Assembly (NCBI GenBank): GCA_012295275.1
Contig: CM022671.1
Coordinates: 22,522,822-22,586,821 of the forward strand
DNA: 64,000 nucleotides
DNA from: Chrysomallon squamiferum
Lineage: Eukaryota > Mollusca > Gastropoda > Neomphalida > Peltospiridae
Reading direction: 5' to 3'
Part shown: positions 1 to 12,275 of the stretch, one piece after another
Position numbering within the stretch: position 1 is the first letter of the stretch
How the letters are laid out: every line of letters starts with the position of its first letter
Notes under the pieces: generated by a model
What the model was told of the DNA's origin: nothing
What the model saw: the letters and a program-made list of their open reading frames with translations, nothing else
Databases searched by the model: none
Made by a program: the position numbers and the translations under genes

Positions 1-441
1 AAGGCGATGGTTCGTTCAGATGATAAATGTTGATTTGTCACGTGGGAGGACGCGATTTAGGACAAACATTTTCTGTGCACACGGGATTTTAAAATATTTT
101 ATTTTTCATTTTATTTATTTTTTTTTTTTTATTGGTTTGTTTATATTTTCTTTATGCATTAATGTTAACATAGATACAGAAGGTGTGTAGATAATCATTA
201 TTTATTGTATGTATTATATAGCAAACACTATTAACATATATATACATTTTTTTTTTTTTCACTGACTTAGGATAGACTAATAGATAAAATGAAAGAAAAT
301 ATTTTAAAAACAAAACCAAAAAACAAATTTTCACACATAAAAATAATGACATTTATGTGAACTCAGTTATCTACATAAGTATATACATAAACATCAAATA
401 TATCTTCATAAAGAGTAATTATAACTATATTTCTGTCCAAA

Positions 442-571
<130 letters not shown>

Positions 572-689
572 AATTAATTCCGTATATTATATATGAATAA
601 ATACAGGAACAAAAGAGATTTTTAAATGGTTTTATTTTTATTTTTATTTTTATTTTATTTTATTTTTTTTCTGATTAGGAAATCAAAAA

Positions 690-1060
690 CAAAATGTCGG
701 CCATTAAGGAGTTAAGTCGTCGCCTTACAGGCTTTTCAAAAGGAAAGCACGAAAACGTAGATATATCATTATTTCATGATTCGATACCCTCATTAATTCC
801 ACTGAAAAGAAATGTTATCGTCTGCTCTTTGTCTTTGCGCCGCTCTCACCTGACAAATTGTATCCCAGATGTTTGGCCAAGAGCAGGTCGATTCACGCAC
901 GTGTATTCTGAATACTCGTATTCCGCAGTTGTCGTCCTTAGTCAGTTGCGCCCGACCCGGCGACGGGCGCTCGGTTTTAATCCGTTCACCGTATCGTTCA
1001 GGTAAAACGAGTGTTGACTGGGGCTGTAAAGACAGTTTATTGTTTATGTGAAGTTGTCAC
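690..1060. promoter_or_regulatory. Balanced, CpG-containing island, candidate regulatory element
   Basis: It stands out from surrounding A+T-rich repeats by near-even base use and many CpGs. It includes the G+C-rich inverted repeat GCGCCCG (948-954) / CGGGCGC (964-970) and the gapped palindrome GTATTC-T-GAATAC (903-915). A frame of 103 codons is open but has no recognisable protein, so I read it as non-coding. Confidence 0.3.
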
Positions 1061-1411
1061 GGGCACAAACGTAGTGAAGTCACTTCAGGTGTAATTTGAA
1101 CGAGCAACAAAATGAGATAAATATAATTATCTCTTTAATTATGTATTTATAATTGGGAGTTGTCAGATGAAATGAATTTTACGGTCTTGCATGATTAATT
1201 ATGATGGTGGCTCGTGGTGATGTCTTCACTGGCCACATGGTGACGACCTTGAGATTTGTTTCCACGTCACCTGGCCCCACAAAATGTTGGAACCCGGTTA
1301 TGTTCGTACGCAGTCTTGCAGCAAATGGCCGCAGTTAAAGCATTTCTCTTTCATAAAACAGTATATGAATAATATGTAAAATAATATGCCATATGAATGA
1401 TATGTAATAAT

Positions 1412-1414
<3 letters not shown>

Positions 1415-1480
<66 letters not shown>
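1415..1480. repeat. (GA)n microsatellite
   Basis: About 33 uninterrupted GA units, between two of the balanced-composition islands. Confidence 0.95.
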
Positions 1481-1484
<4 letters not shown>

Positions 1485-1509
1485 GTACTTGGGTAGACAA
1501 ACAAAATGA

Positions 1510-2300
1510 CCTAAATTTTGTGTAATTATACGCCGGTAATATTTAAGTCATCAGTCATGCGCAATAAACCGGAAATTGTTACGCGTTATTCGCGTAGAGC
1601 TTTGCAAATTTTTTGGTTTGCGCTGTCAGTGTTTGTTTGTTCGAGGCGAAGAAGATCCCTTTCCATTGAGAAAGTACACAGAGACGCAATCAGTTGCAGC
1701 GCACACATAAAATCTTTCAGCATCGGCCGGCCCTTCTCGGAGTTCTGTCTTCGTCTTTGAGCAGGCGGAACACAACGGCTATTAACAAGACCGTTTATGT
1801 CGCGTGGAACATCGTCTCCGATCCCGCACTGATAGAGCACGTCCGTGGCAGTAATGGGGCATATGTCGACAGGATCATATTGACTATGAAGGGGTGTATA
1901 TGAATTATCACCATTTGGCTCGCCGCTTATCGCTGTAATATATCAAATCACCGTAAATGCGCCACTTTCCGCTGGAAATGTGTAAGTCGGCATGAACCGC
2001 CTCTGTCATCTGTCACCGTTCTTGTGTGCACAATCGCGCCGCGACAGACTCAACGTGTCGGATTTCATGCCATCATGCCTTCGAGCAATCTTACCCCAGC
2101 CTACGGGCTCTTAGAGACATCGATTTCTCATTACAGAGTTTTCAACATGTCATAGCCCTACAGCAAAAGCTACCCGCGTTCAATAGACAAAGTTTGCCTT
2201 CCGCCGATTCAGTCGCCGCCATGTTTGTTAACGGTTCTAGCCGATGTAATTCAATATTGTCCGGACAGGCGATTGTCGTCCGTTTGTTTACCGAATAATT
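1510..2300. promoter_or_regulatory. Second balanced island, candidate regulatory element
   Basis: About 790 bp of complex, CpG-containing sequence without simple repeats, open in short pieces on both strands but without a protein signature. It could be an enhancer cluster, an unmethylated promoter of a gene outside the window, or a first exon/UTR. Confidence 0.3.
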
Positions 2301-3899
2301 AATTACACGATGAAGCTGATTATGCCCAGGTGGGCTAATTTCATATTTGTTTGCCCTTCGTACTTGATGTGCCAAAATTTAAAGCGTTCTTGAGATATTA
2401 TTGCATTTGATAGACAAGCCAATTTTTCATTTTTTTTTTTTTTTCTTTTTTTTTTATTATCATTATTTTTCCAAGAACAAAGGCGATTTTTTTTTTTTAT
2501 GCGGCAGCCATTCATCATTTTTTGAAATAAAATTACGTGAGATAATCGAGGATGAATTTTGATGCTATTGCTTTCTATTGCTTGCGGCTTAAAAGAGAAT
2601 TGATTACACGTGTATTTATAAAAAGCTTTCAATCATATTTTTCGGTTAATCTGCTAATAAATACTATAAATATGCTTTTTATTAGTATTATTATTTCTGG
2701 AAATATACTGCTGTTGTCTCGAGAGTGAATAATAATTAACAGCTTCTGGACATTAATAAGTATTTTGATGTTCAGTTCAACATCGCAGCGACTTTGCAAA
2801 GGTGTAACATAAAATATTGTTTGTTTCTTTTGCACGAAATGACGTCGCAAAAAGTTGAGAAAACGTTTCTTTCCTTGAATCTACACAAGCTTTTTTTTAT
2901 TTTATCGTCACAAAAATGGTGACTAGTAATAAACAAAACAGACATTTGAAATAAATACAATTAACACATAACTGTAAATATATTTTAATTGTTTAACGAG
3001 ATCGCCGCTGGTATAGTGCCTACTATTTATAATCATGGTGCGGTTTTGCTAGGCTTTAGTGGCATATCTGACGTCATGCGAATGATTGTCATAGTATTAT
3101 CCTGTAAACAATTCGTGTTTAACTTTCTTGCGCTGTGTTGGCTATCTTCGATGTTTTTCTGTTGACACCTTTCCATTCTTAATATCATGTTACAGTCACA
3201 ATTATCCACAATCAATCTGTATGTTAAGTGCTGATAAAACGTTAACTTTTCTTTATAAATGGCAAGTAGTTTATCCATATCACTGGATAGAAACGTCGTT
3301 TTATATACAAAGTTTATCATCATATACATTATCATTATTGTTATCATTATCATTTTATTAATATTATTCATTGCTATTATTATAATTATCATATTATCAG
3401 TTTCCATTTTGAAGTAAATTTCATTATAATTCTTCTTCTTCTTTCACAGTTTGAACTGCTATCATCTTCGTTATTTGTTATTGTTATTGTTGTTATTGAT
3501 TTTGTCGGTATCATCATCATTATTATTGTTGTTCGTCTTTTTTCTTCTTCTTCTTCTTCTTCTTCTTTTTCTTCTTCTTCTTCTTCTTCTTCTTATTATT
3601 ATTATTATTATTATTATCTGATGTGACAATTAAATTATACTAGTTACCGGTAGTTGGGTCTTGATTTCGAGTGTAGGTACAGATAAAACCAATAAAAAAA
3701 ATATATATATATATATAGAACAATTTAAGCATTTTGTAGGTAAGTGTTTATTATTGTTTGCATCATATAATTAAGAAGAACAATATATTGTGGTTACCGT
3801 TGTAAGTGCTACTTGTCATGTGACTACAAAAACAAAAATTATAAAAAAATAAAAAATAAAAAATAAAAAATAAAAAATAAAAATAAAAATGTACAAGAA

Positions 3900-4350
3900 A
3901 CCATAAAGTACCGCAACAATACGTTTATGATTATTTCGGCGACACCTTGGGTGCTATATATGCCACGCTGACACTGGATCGCGCCAAATGGCTTGTTTAT
4001 TAGGTGACTAATAAGATGCCCGCCACGGACGGCAATGAAACAATTTTCATCAAACCAGCTATATTACAGCTGTCGCCTGTTACTCTCATAACGTCAGCCC
4101 TTTGGCAGAATTGTGGCCATTAAATGACCGTATTTGATGTAAACATAAAGTGTTGTTATCTTTCTAGCTGTGTTTTCGGCTTGGCGCGACGGAACTCGTT
4201 AAATGTCGGTTGTGGTGATATTTTACAGCTTGATATATGAGCAGTTAGCAAATGCTTCTTTTCTGTCATCTGGGTCATTTCTTGCCATGACAGTTCTCAA
4301 GACGACGTTTCTGGGATCGAGGCTCCAGTCAGCTGACATGTTGATGAATG
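3900..4350. promoter_or_regulatory. Candidate conserved non-coding element
   Basis: Dense with homeodomain- and forkhead-like words (TTTATGATTATTTC, GTGACTAATAAG, GGCCATTAAATGACC, ATGTAAACA) and CpGs in an otherwise repeat-rich area. GGCCATTAAATGACC is near-palindromic. Regulatory identity is inferred from composition and motif density only. Confidence 0.35.
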
Positions 4351-4799
4351 TTTAGTTTGTAGTTTACACGATTTTAGTAGTAGTAGTAGTAGTAATTAGA
4401 GTCATTAAGAAACTTTAAAATAAAAAAAATTAACCAACAAAAACTAGTTTACACACAAGTGTATATGCATATATACAAACATACACATATACGTACATAC
4501 ATAGTTCATATATAAATACATACACACACACACATACATACCTATGTTTATATAGATATGGATATTATCTCCTTTCGATATGTATATGATAACAAAAAAA
4601 CGTGTTCCTATATTAGTTGACAACAGAATATTTCTCTAGACCAAAATACAAAAAAAGAGAAAAAAAAAGAAAGAAAGAGAAGGAAAAGGAAAAGAAGAAA
4701 AAGAAAAAAGAAAAACACAAAAAAGCTACAAAATATATTACAAGAAATCATTTTAAGACAGTGAGATCAAAAGTATAATAAATTTATTAATAAAATGTG

Positions 4800-5060
4800 C
4801 AAATAAACCCTGTGTAATTTATTACATCGTTTCTCGGCGGCAACCTTAAATGGTCTTGGTTAAACAGATAAAAGATAGTGTTTCCAATACGCTTTACAGC
4901 TTCAGTATTTATTGTACGCGAGAATTGACATCTGCAGAGACAAAATGTCTCCTAGGCGTAAAATTATGACAGTGACTGCAGACGTACAGAACATATCGAG
5001 CTGAGTGAAAACAGGTAGCAGACGTCAGTTTCAACCACCGACGACAAAAACTAGAAATCA
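4800..5060. promoter_or_regulatory. Candidate conserved non-coding element
   Basis: Balanced sequence with CTTAAATGGTC, GGTTAAACAG, CAGATAAAAGATAG (GATA-type) and CTGCAGACGTACAG, bordered by A-rich and (ATT)n repeats. Confidence 0.3.
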
Positions 5061-5080
5061 TATTAATTCTCTCCTCCTTT

Positions 5081-5124
<44 letters not shown>

Positions 5125-5354
5125 ATTATTATTATTATTATTACAAACTTTGAAAGGTTATTTAGGAGATGCGTTTAAAATTATTTTTCCGTTTTACATA
5201 ACTGACATATCAAATAAACATTAATAATAATATTAAAACGTATTAAGATTTCGTTAAACATCATTCCATTTAAAGAAAAATTAAAGATTTATTAATTATT
5301 TAAGTACATAATTTTAAAATCAGCACATGGAAATAAAGAAACAAATAAATAAAT

Positions 5355-5358
<4 letters not shown>

Positions 5359-5429
<71 letters not shown>
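5359..5429. repeat. (GA)n microsatellite just 5' of the tRNA-Val-like element
   Basis: About 35 uninterrupted GA units ending 23 bp before the tRNA-like sequence. Confidence 0.95.
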
Positions 5430-5432
<3 letters not shown>

Positions 5433-5452
5433 AAATTCTGTTACAAACATAG

Positions 5453-5550
5453 GTTTCTTGGTTTTAGTGGTTATCAAGTCAGCTTAACACGCAGAAATAA
5501 ATAAAGAAAAAAATACGCAGAAGGTCGGGAGTTCGAGCCTCGTCGAAACC
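5453..5550 (+). pseudogene. tRNA-Val(AAC)-like degenerate element with an internal A-rich insertion
   Basis: GTTTCTTGGTTTTAGTGGTT ATCAAG, then TCAGCTTAACACGCAGA, aligns with animal tRNA-Val(AAC): D-arm/A-box TAGTGGTTATCA and anticodon loop TTAACAC (anticodon AAC at 5486-5488). The 3' part, GGTCGGGAGTTCGAGCCTCG, has a perfect B-box GTTCGAGCC, followed by CGAAACC. A 26-bp A-rich insertion with a repeated CGCAGAA sits in the anticodon arm and can be read as inserted after base 37, the usual tRNA intron site. The anticodon and T stems each have one mismatch and the acceptor 3' side lacks one base. This makes a pseudogene or a decayed tRNA-derived SINE head likelier than a working tRNA. Confidence 0.6.
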
Positions 5551-6308
5551 TATTTTTTCAGTAACATATTTAACAAAATATTCGTTGGTTACTAATATCA
5601 TTCAAAATTAACTTTGTAAAATTCATAAATACAAGTTTTGAATAAAATAAAAAAAAAATAAAATAAAAATAATAATGATGTTAATGATACTGATAATAAT
5701 AAAACATTTGAGAAAAAGGTTCTTTGATAGTTAAAGGGAAATAACTCTGTCATACGCATCCATACTTTCACTGAACGGACTAGTGTTAATAAGATTAGTT
5801 TAAAAATCGCATGGGTAAAAATAATTTTGATTCTAATCTTTCAATATAGGTTACAATATCCTGTTTTCATTATAAAAGAATACAGTTAACGATGTTTGAA
5901 AACCTTGAGAGAATTGTCATTGTCACGTGTATTTATATGTACGTGTATATATAATCTGCCTGGTTTAGTGTGTATTTGTATTTCTGTACATGTGTATTTT
6001 GAGTGCATATGTGGGTTTATCTATATGCATATACATGCGAATGTGCGTATTTGTCTGTGTGACAATGTACATATATTTGGCTGTGTTTATTATTATTTAC
6101 TTACTTATTGACGTGTATATCTATTCGTGTATTTTTGTGTATGTATGTAAAGACATATACATGTATACGTGTGTATGTATTTATGTCTGAATATATGCAT
6201 GCATGTTTGTATATAAGTGTATTTAGGTACATGTGTATGCATGTTTATTTCTTTATGTGTACGTATGTGTTTTTTTATTTCAGTTTTATTTCTTTCATTG
6301 TACGAATG

Positions 6309-6352
<44 letters not shown>
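6309..6352. repeat. (TA)n microsatellite
   Basis: About 22 TA units within a longer TG/TA-rich, partly (TATG)-like region. Confidence 0.95.
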
Positions 6353-6356
<4 letters not shown>

Positions 6357-7118
6357 GTTCGTATATGTATGTTTGTTTTTGTATTGTTTTGTTTTGTTTT
6401 TAATTTCCCTATAAAACAAACAAACAAACGAATAAATAAACAAATATATAAAAATGAGAACAAATTCAGAAATTAACAACTACTGCAGATATAACCGATT
6501 ACCATTGCGAGACAAACAAAATTAATAATTAATTTCAGAACTGTTTTTTAATATTTTCATTATTTATCCTTTAGAATAATATGTAGAATTTGCAAAAATA
6601 AGTCTGTATTCGTTCCTCAGCATGGAAATCTTCAGTAAAATTTGAAAGATTCTTTGCAGAGAAGCAGGAGTTGATTGATTCATCCATTTCGATTGATTTC
6701 CATTAAGCAGTGTGGTGCCTCCTACACCTTTTTCTAATATTCATTTATCCATGTTTTAAATATGTAAATGCATCGACGAAAGTACAGAAAAACGTGCATA
6801 ATTTAAATTTATAATTATCTTAATTATATTTATAATCATTAAAATGAGAAACATATTTCAAATGCGGTTTTATTTATTTATTTATTTACTTACACAATCA
6901 AAACGCCATTAATAATATAACACTTCAGGTGTATAAGTCAGGAAAAGATATATCAATCAATCCCTCGGCAATTTAGATAATTCATATAGTGCAACAGTAA
7001 ATATTAAAAATAAAATAGGTTCTCTGGACACGACGGTGAGTAATACAAAGTTCTAGACCACGGAATTACAACGACAGGAAGTATATTTTCTTTCTTTCCC
7101 ATAATTCCTGTTGCCACC

Positions 7119-7140
7119 GCCGCCATATTTTTTTTCCAAT
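7119..7140. promoter_or_regulatory. YY1-like motif and CCAAT box upstream of UNC119
   Basis: About 140-160 bp before the UNC119 ATG, GCCGCCATATTT (7119-7130) reads on the minus strand as AAATATGGCGGC, close to the YY1 consensus AAnATGGCGGC. It is followed by CCAAT at 7136-7140. Both are common in housekeeping promoters. No TATA box stands out. The motif match is seen directly; promoter activity is inferred from position. Confidence 0.45.
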
Positions 7141-7276
7141 CAAGGTGCGACGCTATGCAGGTAGCGAAACGGTGACAAAGACAACAAAGAACAGCTGACA
7201 AAAGCTGGCTATTTTTGTTGATACTTCGATGCTTTAGTTCTGACTATTGAATTAGTGTTGTGCCTTAACTTGTAGT

Positions 7277-9478
7277 ATGACTTCTGAAACACGGACTACT
7301 AGTGCTGGAAAGAAAAAAGGTGGTGGATTTTTAGCCCGTCATGTTAAAGCTAATAAACAATTGCCAGAGAACTTTGTTTCTGAAGAAGAGTTACTCAAAA
7401 AAGATGTGATTTCGCCAGATGATGTTTTAAGATTACCACGAGCAACTGAAAGTAAGTGAAAACCCAAAGGAATTTGTAAATCTTCCATGTATTATAATCA
7501 TATAAATTTTATAATGAATGTATCGGACGAATGGTAGAATTTGCATTTTGAATTTATCATTCATTTCTTTGTGATGGGATGATGTATTATTTTATTTCTA
7601 AGATGAAAATATAACCGATAAGAATGTGAACTCTTATGGACAATGTTTTGGAAAGTTGTCTATAATATTATATAAATTTGAAATTTACAATGACAGTGTA
7701 TTTAAACTAAAACGCATTTTACATGATTCATTTTTTACTCATGCGGTGTTTTTGTTTACTTGAATGAAGATAAAGTTCAGTTTCTAATCAGCAGCGTAAC
7801 ATTAAAATAGAAAGCTATTTCAAAATGTGATAAGATAAAGTTGATTTTCAGTGGAGGATTTTTCTTTTCAGAATATCTCTGTTCACCTGAAGCAAATATT
7901 TATGGGATTGATTTTACAAGATTTAAACTCAGAGACATGGACTCTGGAACAGTGTTATTTGAAGTAGCCAAACCACCCCCATCTGGTAAATTTATTATAC
8001 TTTATTTAATCTAAGTTAATGAATTATCATTTTGTAGAACCCAGTTATGAAACAGTAAGTATATATATTCTTAATTTTCATAGCTTGTATTAAAATATTG
8101 ATAATGAATTAACCTTTGCAATAGCAGCACATATTTCTTTCTTGATATTACATTGCATGTTTTATCAAGCACCATAAAATGCATGTGTTACATTATTTTA
8201 ATTAAAAAAATTCTGTGACTGTATTGTACATAATTATAAATAAATTTATTTGAAATATTTTAGATGATGATGATGGCGAATATGATATCGAGGAGATGGA
8301 TCCAAATGCAGGCAGATTTGTCCGATACCAGTTCACACCACAGTTTCTGAAACTGAGGACTGTTGGGGCTACGTATGTTTACATAATTAAATAATTGTCT
8401 TATGTCTACAATTATGAAATGATATTAAACCTGGTACATTTTTATCAGTTTACTGTTTATTATAATGGAGGAGATATTTTCCTTTTTTCCTTTCATTAAT
8501 GTCTTATAATTATATAATTAGTGTAATGAACTCAGTTTAATTACAGAACTAAAAACAAGTTTGTTTTGTTAACCTAAAAAGCAGTATGATGCCTGTAATG
8601 GTATAGTTAATCTGAAGTAAACCTGATAATGTTTAGTATTCTTTATACTGAAATCTTAAAAAACAGTCTTTAATACATTTTTGTTTCCTTGTAATATATT
8701 TACTTCAGATGTTTGTAGAATACTGTGATAAGCTATCTTTATAGCAGTTCCAAATGTTTGTTTTTTGTTTTAGTCAGTAAATAATGTTGTTATTTAGTTC
8801 TTAAAAATTGTAATTCGAACAATTTATTTAATTTCAGTGTTGAGTTTGTAGTTGGTGACAAACCAGTTAACAAATTCCGTATGATCGAGAAGCATTATTT
8901 TGGTGACAGGATGCTCAAATGTTTTGATTTTGAGTTTGGCTTTTGCATTCCACATAGCAGGAACACAGTCGAACACATATATGAGTTTCCAAATCTTTCA
9001 CCTGATGAAAGTAAGATTCTTAATGAATGAGTGCACTAATGTACATCTGTGAATGTTTGTGTTTTTATTTTAAACAAGATGTGATTTGAGGAATGTTGAT
9101 AGCTTCTTCTAGAATAATTCATAAAAATTCATGGAAAACTAAGTTACAATTATAGTGTTTTTTTCAACTGTAAATTAAATAGATACGTTGTAAAAGTGAA
9201 TTCTGAATTTGGTATGTTAGTCTTACATCAGTGCTTACCAAACAGTATGTATTACTTTGTGTTTAGATTGTAATTTAAAACACTGATTAATGATTTAGCA
9301 ACTTTCATTTGCATTTTATGATGGCTTGTTTTAAAAAAAACCATTTTACATATTATTATTTTCAGTCCAAGAAATGATTGATCGTCCATACGAAACCAAA
9401 TCTGATAGCTTCTATTTTGTGGAGGAAAAGCTAATAATGCACAACAAGGCTGACTACGCATACAATGGTGAAGCTTAA
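7277..9478 (+). CDS. unc119: UNC119-family lipid-binding chaperone, complete, five exons
   Basis: Exons are 7277-7451, 7872-7985, 8264-8372, 8838-9010 and 9366-9478. All introns are GT-AG, the phases join, and the product is 227 aa (human UNC119 is about 240). After a variable basic N-terminus (KKKGGGF), the conserved beta-sandwich begins at exon 2 with [17 protein letters not shown] and [11 protein letters not shown]. It continues through [27 protein letters not shown] and [10 protein letters not shown], and ends with [17 protein letters not shown] and MHNKADYAY, all UNC119 signatures. The family binds myristoylated N-termini (such as G-alpha subunits) in a hydrophobic pocket and releases them through ARL3, delivering cargo to cilia and sensory membranes. 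The start is the first ATG of exon 1, and no upstream coding sequence is visible. The introns are short (about 280-465 bp), in contrast to TMEM132 in the same window. It is convergent with LRRC47. Confidence 0.97.
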
Positions 9479-9819
9479 TAGTGTCGTTCTATTTTTAATG
9501 ATCATGAGACAATGGGCATTTCTGTATTACTATCATAACATTTTTCTCGGTAAACAGCCCTATGTTTCATATAGATACATATTTTTATTTTATTTTATTT
9601 TTCTGCAATTACTAATGTGTTTCACAAAATTTATATTTATTTTCATACTCTTTTTTTTTTTTAGTTTTAATTTATTTTCTGTATTCCTCAGCCTGTATTT
9701 ATTTTTACTGAATGAATTTTTTTTTTTTTTCCCCTTTGCTAAATCTTTCCAGTATTTAAATCAACTGATTTTGTCTCAATTAAAAAGCAACTTCAGTAGA
9801 CAACTTTTGTTATAATTCA

Positions 9820-9825
9820 AATAAA
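9820..9825 (+). terminator. Candidate poly(A) signal for UNC119
   Basis: This is the first AATAAA on the plus strand after the UNC119 stop that I could place, about 340 bp downstream and past a run of T-rich sequence. AATAAA is frequent by chance in DNA this A+T-rich, so the true 3' end could be further on. Confidence 0.3.
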
Positions 9826-9928
9826 ACAGAATTTCAGATAATTTTTTGACATTTTTCAAATTGAACCATATACATATATTATTTTGACTTGATTTTAAAA
9901 CTATTAATTTTTAAGAGTTTTATATTTT

Positions 9929-9963
<35 letters not shown>

Positions 9964-12050
9964 TTTCCATTTTGAAGTAAATTTCATTGTTACCAGTTTT
10001 ATACTAACTGGATTCCTAAACAAATTCAAAAAACAAAAATCAAATGGTTTGCAATTACAAATTATGCAATTTTTGTTTAGTTTTACTAGGAACTGGAAAC
10101 ATATTTATCTTTTTATGTCCATTAACATAAAAACAATAATAGTTATTGTCTGTGTATATTTGATATCTACAGCTTATAAATATTAACCATCAATTTGCCA
10201 TATGTAGTAATTTAATTTGCTTTGTGATATTCATGTTGTCATTGTTAATTTGTGTCAGATTTTTTTTCTTTCTGAAGTGAAAAAATGTGCAATTGTTTTC
10301 TGTCTTATTGTAACGGGTATGGAAATTAATATTTTCAAATTGATTTAATTTTTATATAAGCCTTTCACTATAGTCTCAATTGGAAGAGAGGGGCTTTATT
10401 TTTCGGAATTGCAGGAAGCCAAAAAAAATTCTCACTTTTTGAAATTCATTTTGAAAGGTGATATATTTATGGATGGTCTTTTTTGGAGAGTTTTCTTCCT
10501 GGTTATTTTATTGATTATTTAAAAAAAAAAAAAAAAATATTATTTTATTTTTTATTTTGTCACATTTCTTGTAGAATATCAGTTTGTTGTTGTTTGGGTT
10601 TGTTTCTGGTGACAGCTATTTATCTTTTCTTCTCTTTTGAGGCGTTAATTGAAATAATAATTTGGCAGGAACCCAGTATAACATACTACAAAAACATATA
10701 CTATCTAAATGTATTCTTCTCATTTTTAATTGAATATGTTTGGTTAGAAGGGTTAAAAATTAGGAAAGAGCCTGATCTTCTATTTTGTCTACTTCAATTT
10801 GAATGTTAAAAAACAAACAAAAAAAAAACATTTCAGAATTTGGAAAATAATTTCTTTTGTGTTTTAACTGAATTCCAGTAATCTTGTATATTTGTTACTT
10901 CAATTAATAATTTTTCTTGTAAAGTGGATAATTGTTGGCTCTACCAAAGTATCTTGGTCTCACATTCCGTGTGTTGTATCCAAATACACACACAACAGTA
11001 CATATCTCAGTTTTATTTTTATTATTATTTTATGAAAGCAAATTGGCTTCATTAGTTCCATGGTACATAATTTACCTGCATATTTATTCATATGTTAATC
11101 ATTTGTCTTCTGATTCCTGCCTTTGTTTAGAATCTTTCTTTTCTTTTCTGTTGAAAAATAGTTTGTCGTATCTGATCTCATTTTGTAGCTCTTCTCATCA
11201 CGTATATATTTTCACATTTCTGTTATTATTTCTATTAAAGATTGTATTCATATATTATTTTACAAATCTGCTGTTTTTAAACAAATTTATGGAGAAGGCA
11301 TGTGATGCCAGTATGTGTAAACATAATGTATTGTCATTGGCTCCAGTGTATTTGAAGGTTTTTTCCGAGGATGTAGACTGATATCACTATCATCACTATC
11401 CAAAAGTAATATTAAAATATCCAAGTAAATAGATTTAAAAAAATAAAAAAATAAAAAAAAATTCCAATTGATCTTACATAGCATTAAATGGAAATTAAAG
11501 CCAAAAAAATAAAGAAAAATGTATCTGTCAAAATAATGCATTTGACTTTGTTTTTACAATTGTTACTCTTTCATGTGATTTGTTGTTTGTGGTATATTTA
11601 AATATTATCACCTAAATTTGTAAATGCTTCTTTGAAATTATTTTTGAATTTATAATTAATCTCTGAGTGCATTCATTGCTTTAATGCCATTGATACAATT
11701 TTTATTTTAAATTGGCATATTGTCTTTGAGAACCTTATAGTGTATTTTCTGATACAAAAAAAAAAAAAATAATAATAAATATGAAAGTAATTGAATGAAA
11801 TTATTTTTGGAATTAAGAAAAAAATTCACTGAAATACTTCAGTTTTATTTACTAAAGCTTTCTATATTCTTGTGTATTTTATTTTCACGCAGTTTTCACA
11901 AAAATATCCTCAGTGTAAGATTGGCAATGATATGTTTATTGTATGCATGGTTTAGTTTTAATTTAACTAGAATTAAGTCTTTGATTTCATTTATTCCTTA
12001 TTTTGAATATCCAGCATTAGTATGATAATTTATTAATATTAAGTACATGC

Positions 12051-12275
12051 AGTTCATTCCCCATCACATTTTTGAGTTTAGCCTGATTTGTCATCATATG
12101 TAGCTGGGAAACCACTTTTCGGTTACACATTGTTTAAAATATAGTTTATAATTTTTATTCACAGTTCAGTCCCCATTACAGTTTTGATTTTATGTGGACT
12201 TGTCATTAGTACCATGTATATATTGTACACATTTATGTTGTCCTGGTATGGCTAATATTCTTCATGAAATTTGCT
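12051..12275. repeat. Two-copy degenerate tandem duplication, about 112-bp period
   Basis: The segment starting AGTTCATTCCCCATCACATT at 12051 recurs in diverged form starting AGTTCAGTCCCCATTACAGT at 12163. Both are followed by a TTTTGA-type run, then TTGTCAT and ATGTA in the same order. The offset is 112 bp. The copies differ at many positions, so the duplication is old. Confidence 0.6.

Noticed and set aside
694-1005. A 103-codon open frame as a gene
   Set aside because: No recognisable domain, overlapping alternative frame equally open, and no plausible partner exon. Better read as a non-coding island.
5453-5550. A functional tRNA-Val gene
   Set aside because: Stem mismatches and a one-base deficit on the acceptor 3' side make function doubtful, so it is reported as a pseudogene or SINE-like element.
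1080-6936. Shared word CACTTCAGGTGTA near 1080 and 6923
   Set aside because: Thirteen bases shared between two sites is expected by chance in 64 kb, and the flanks do not match.
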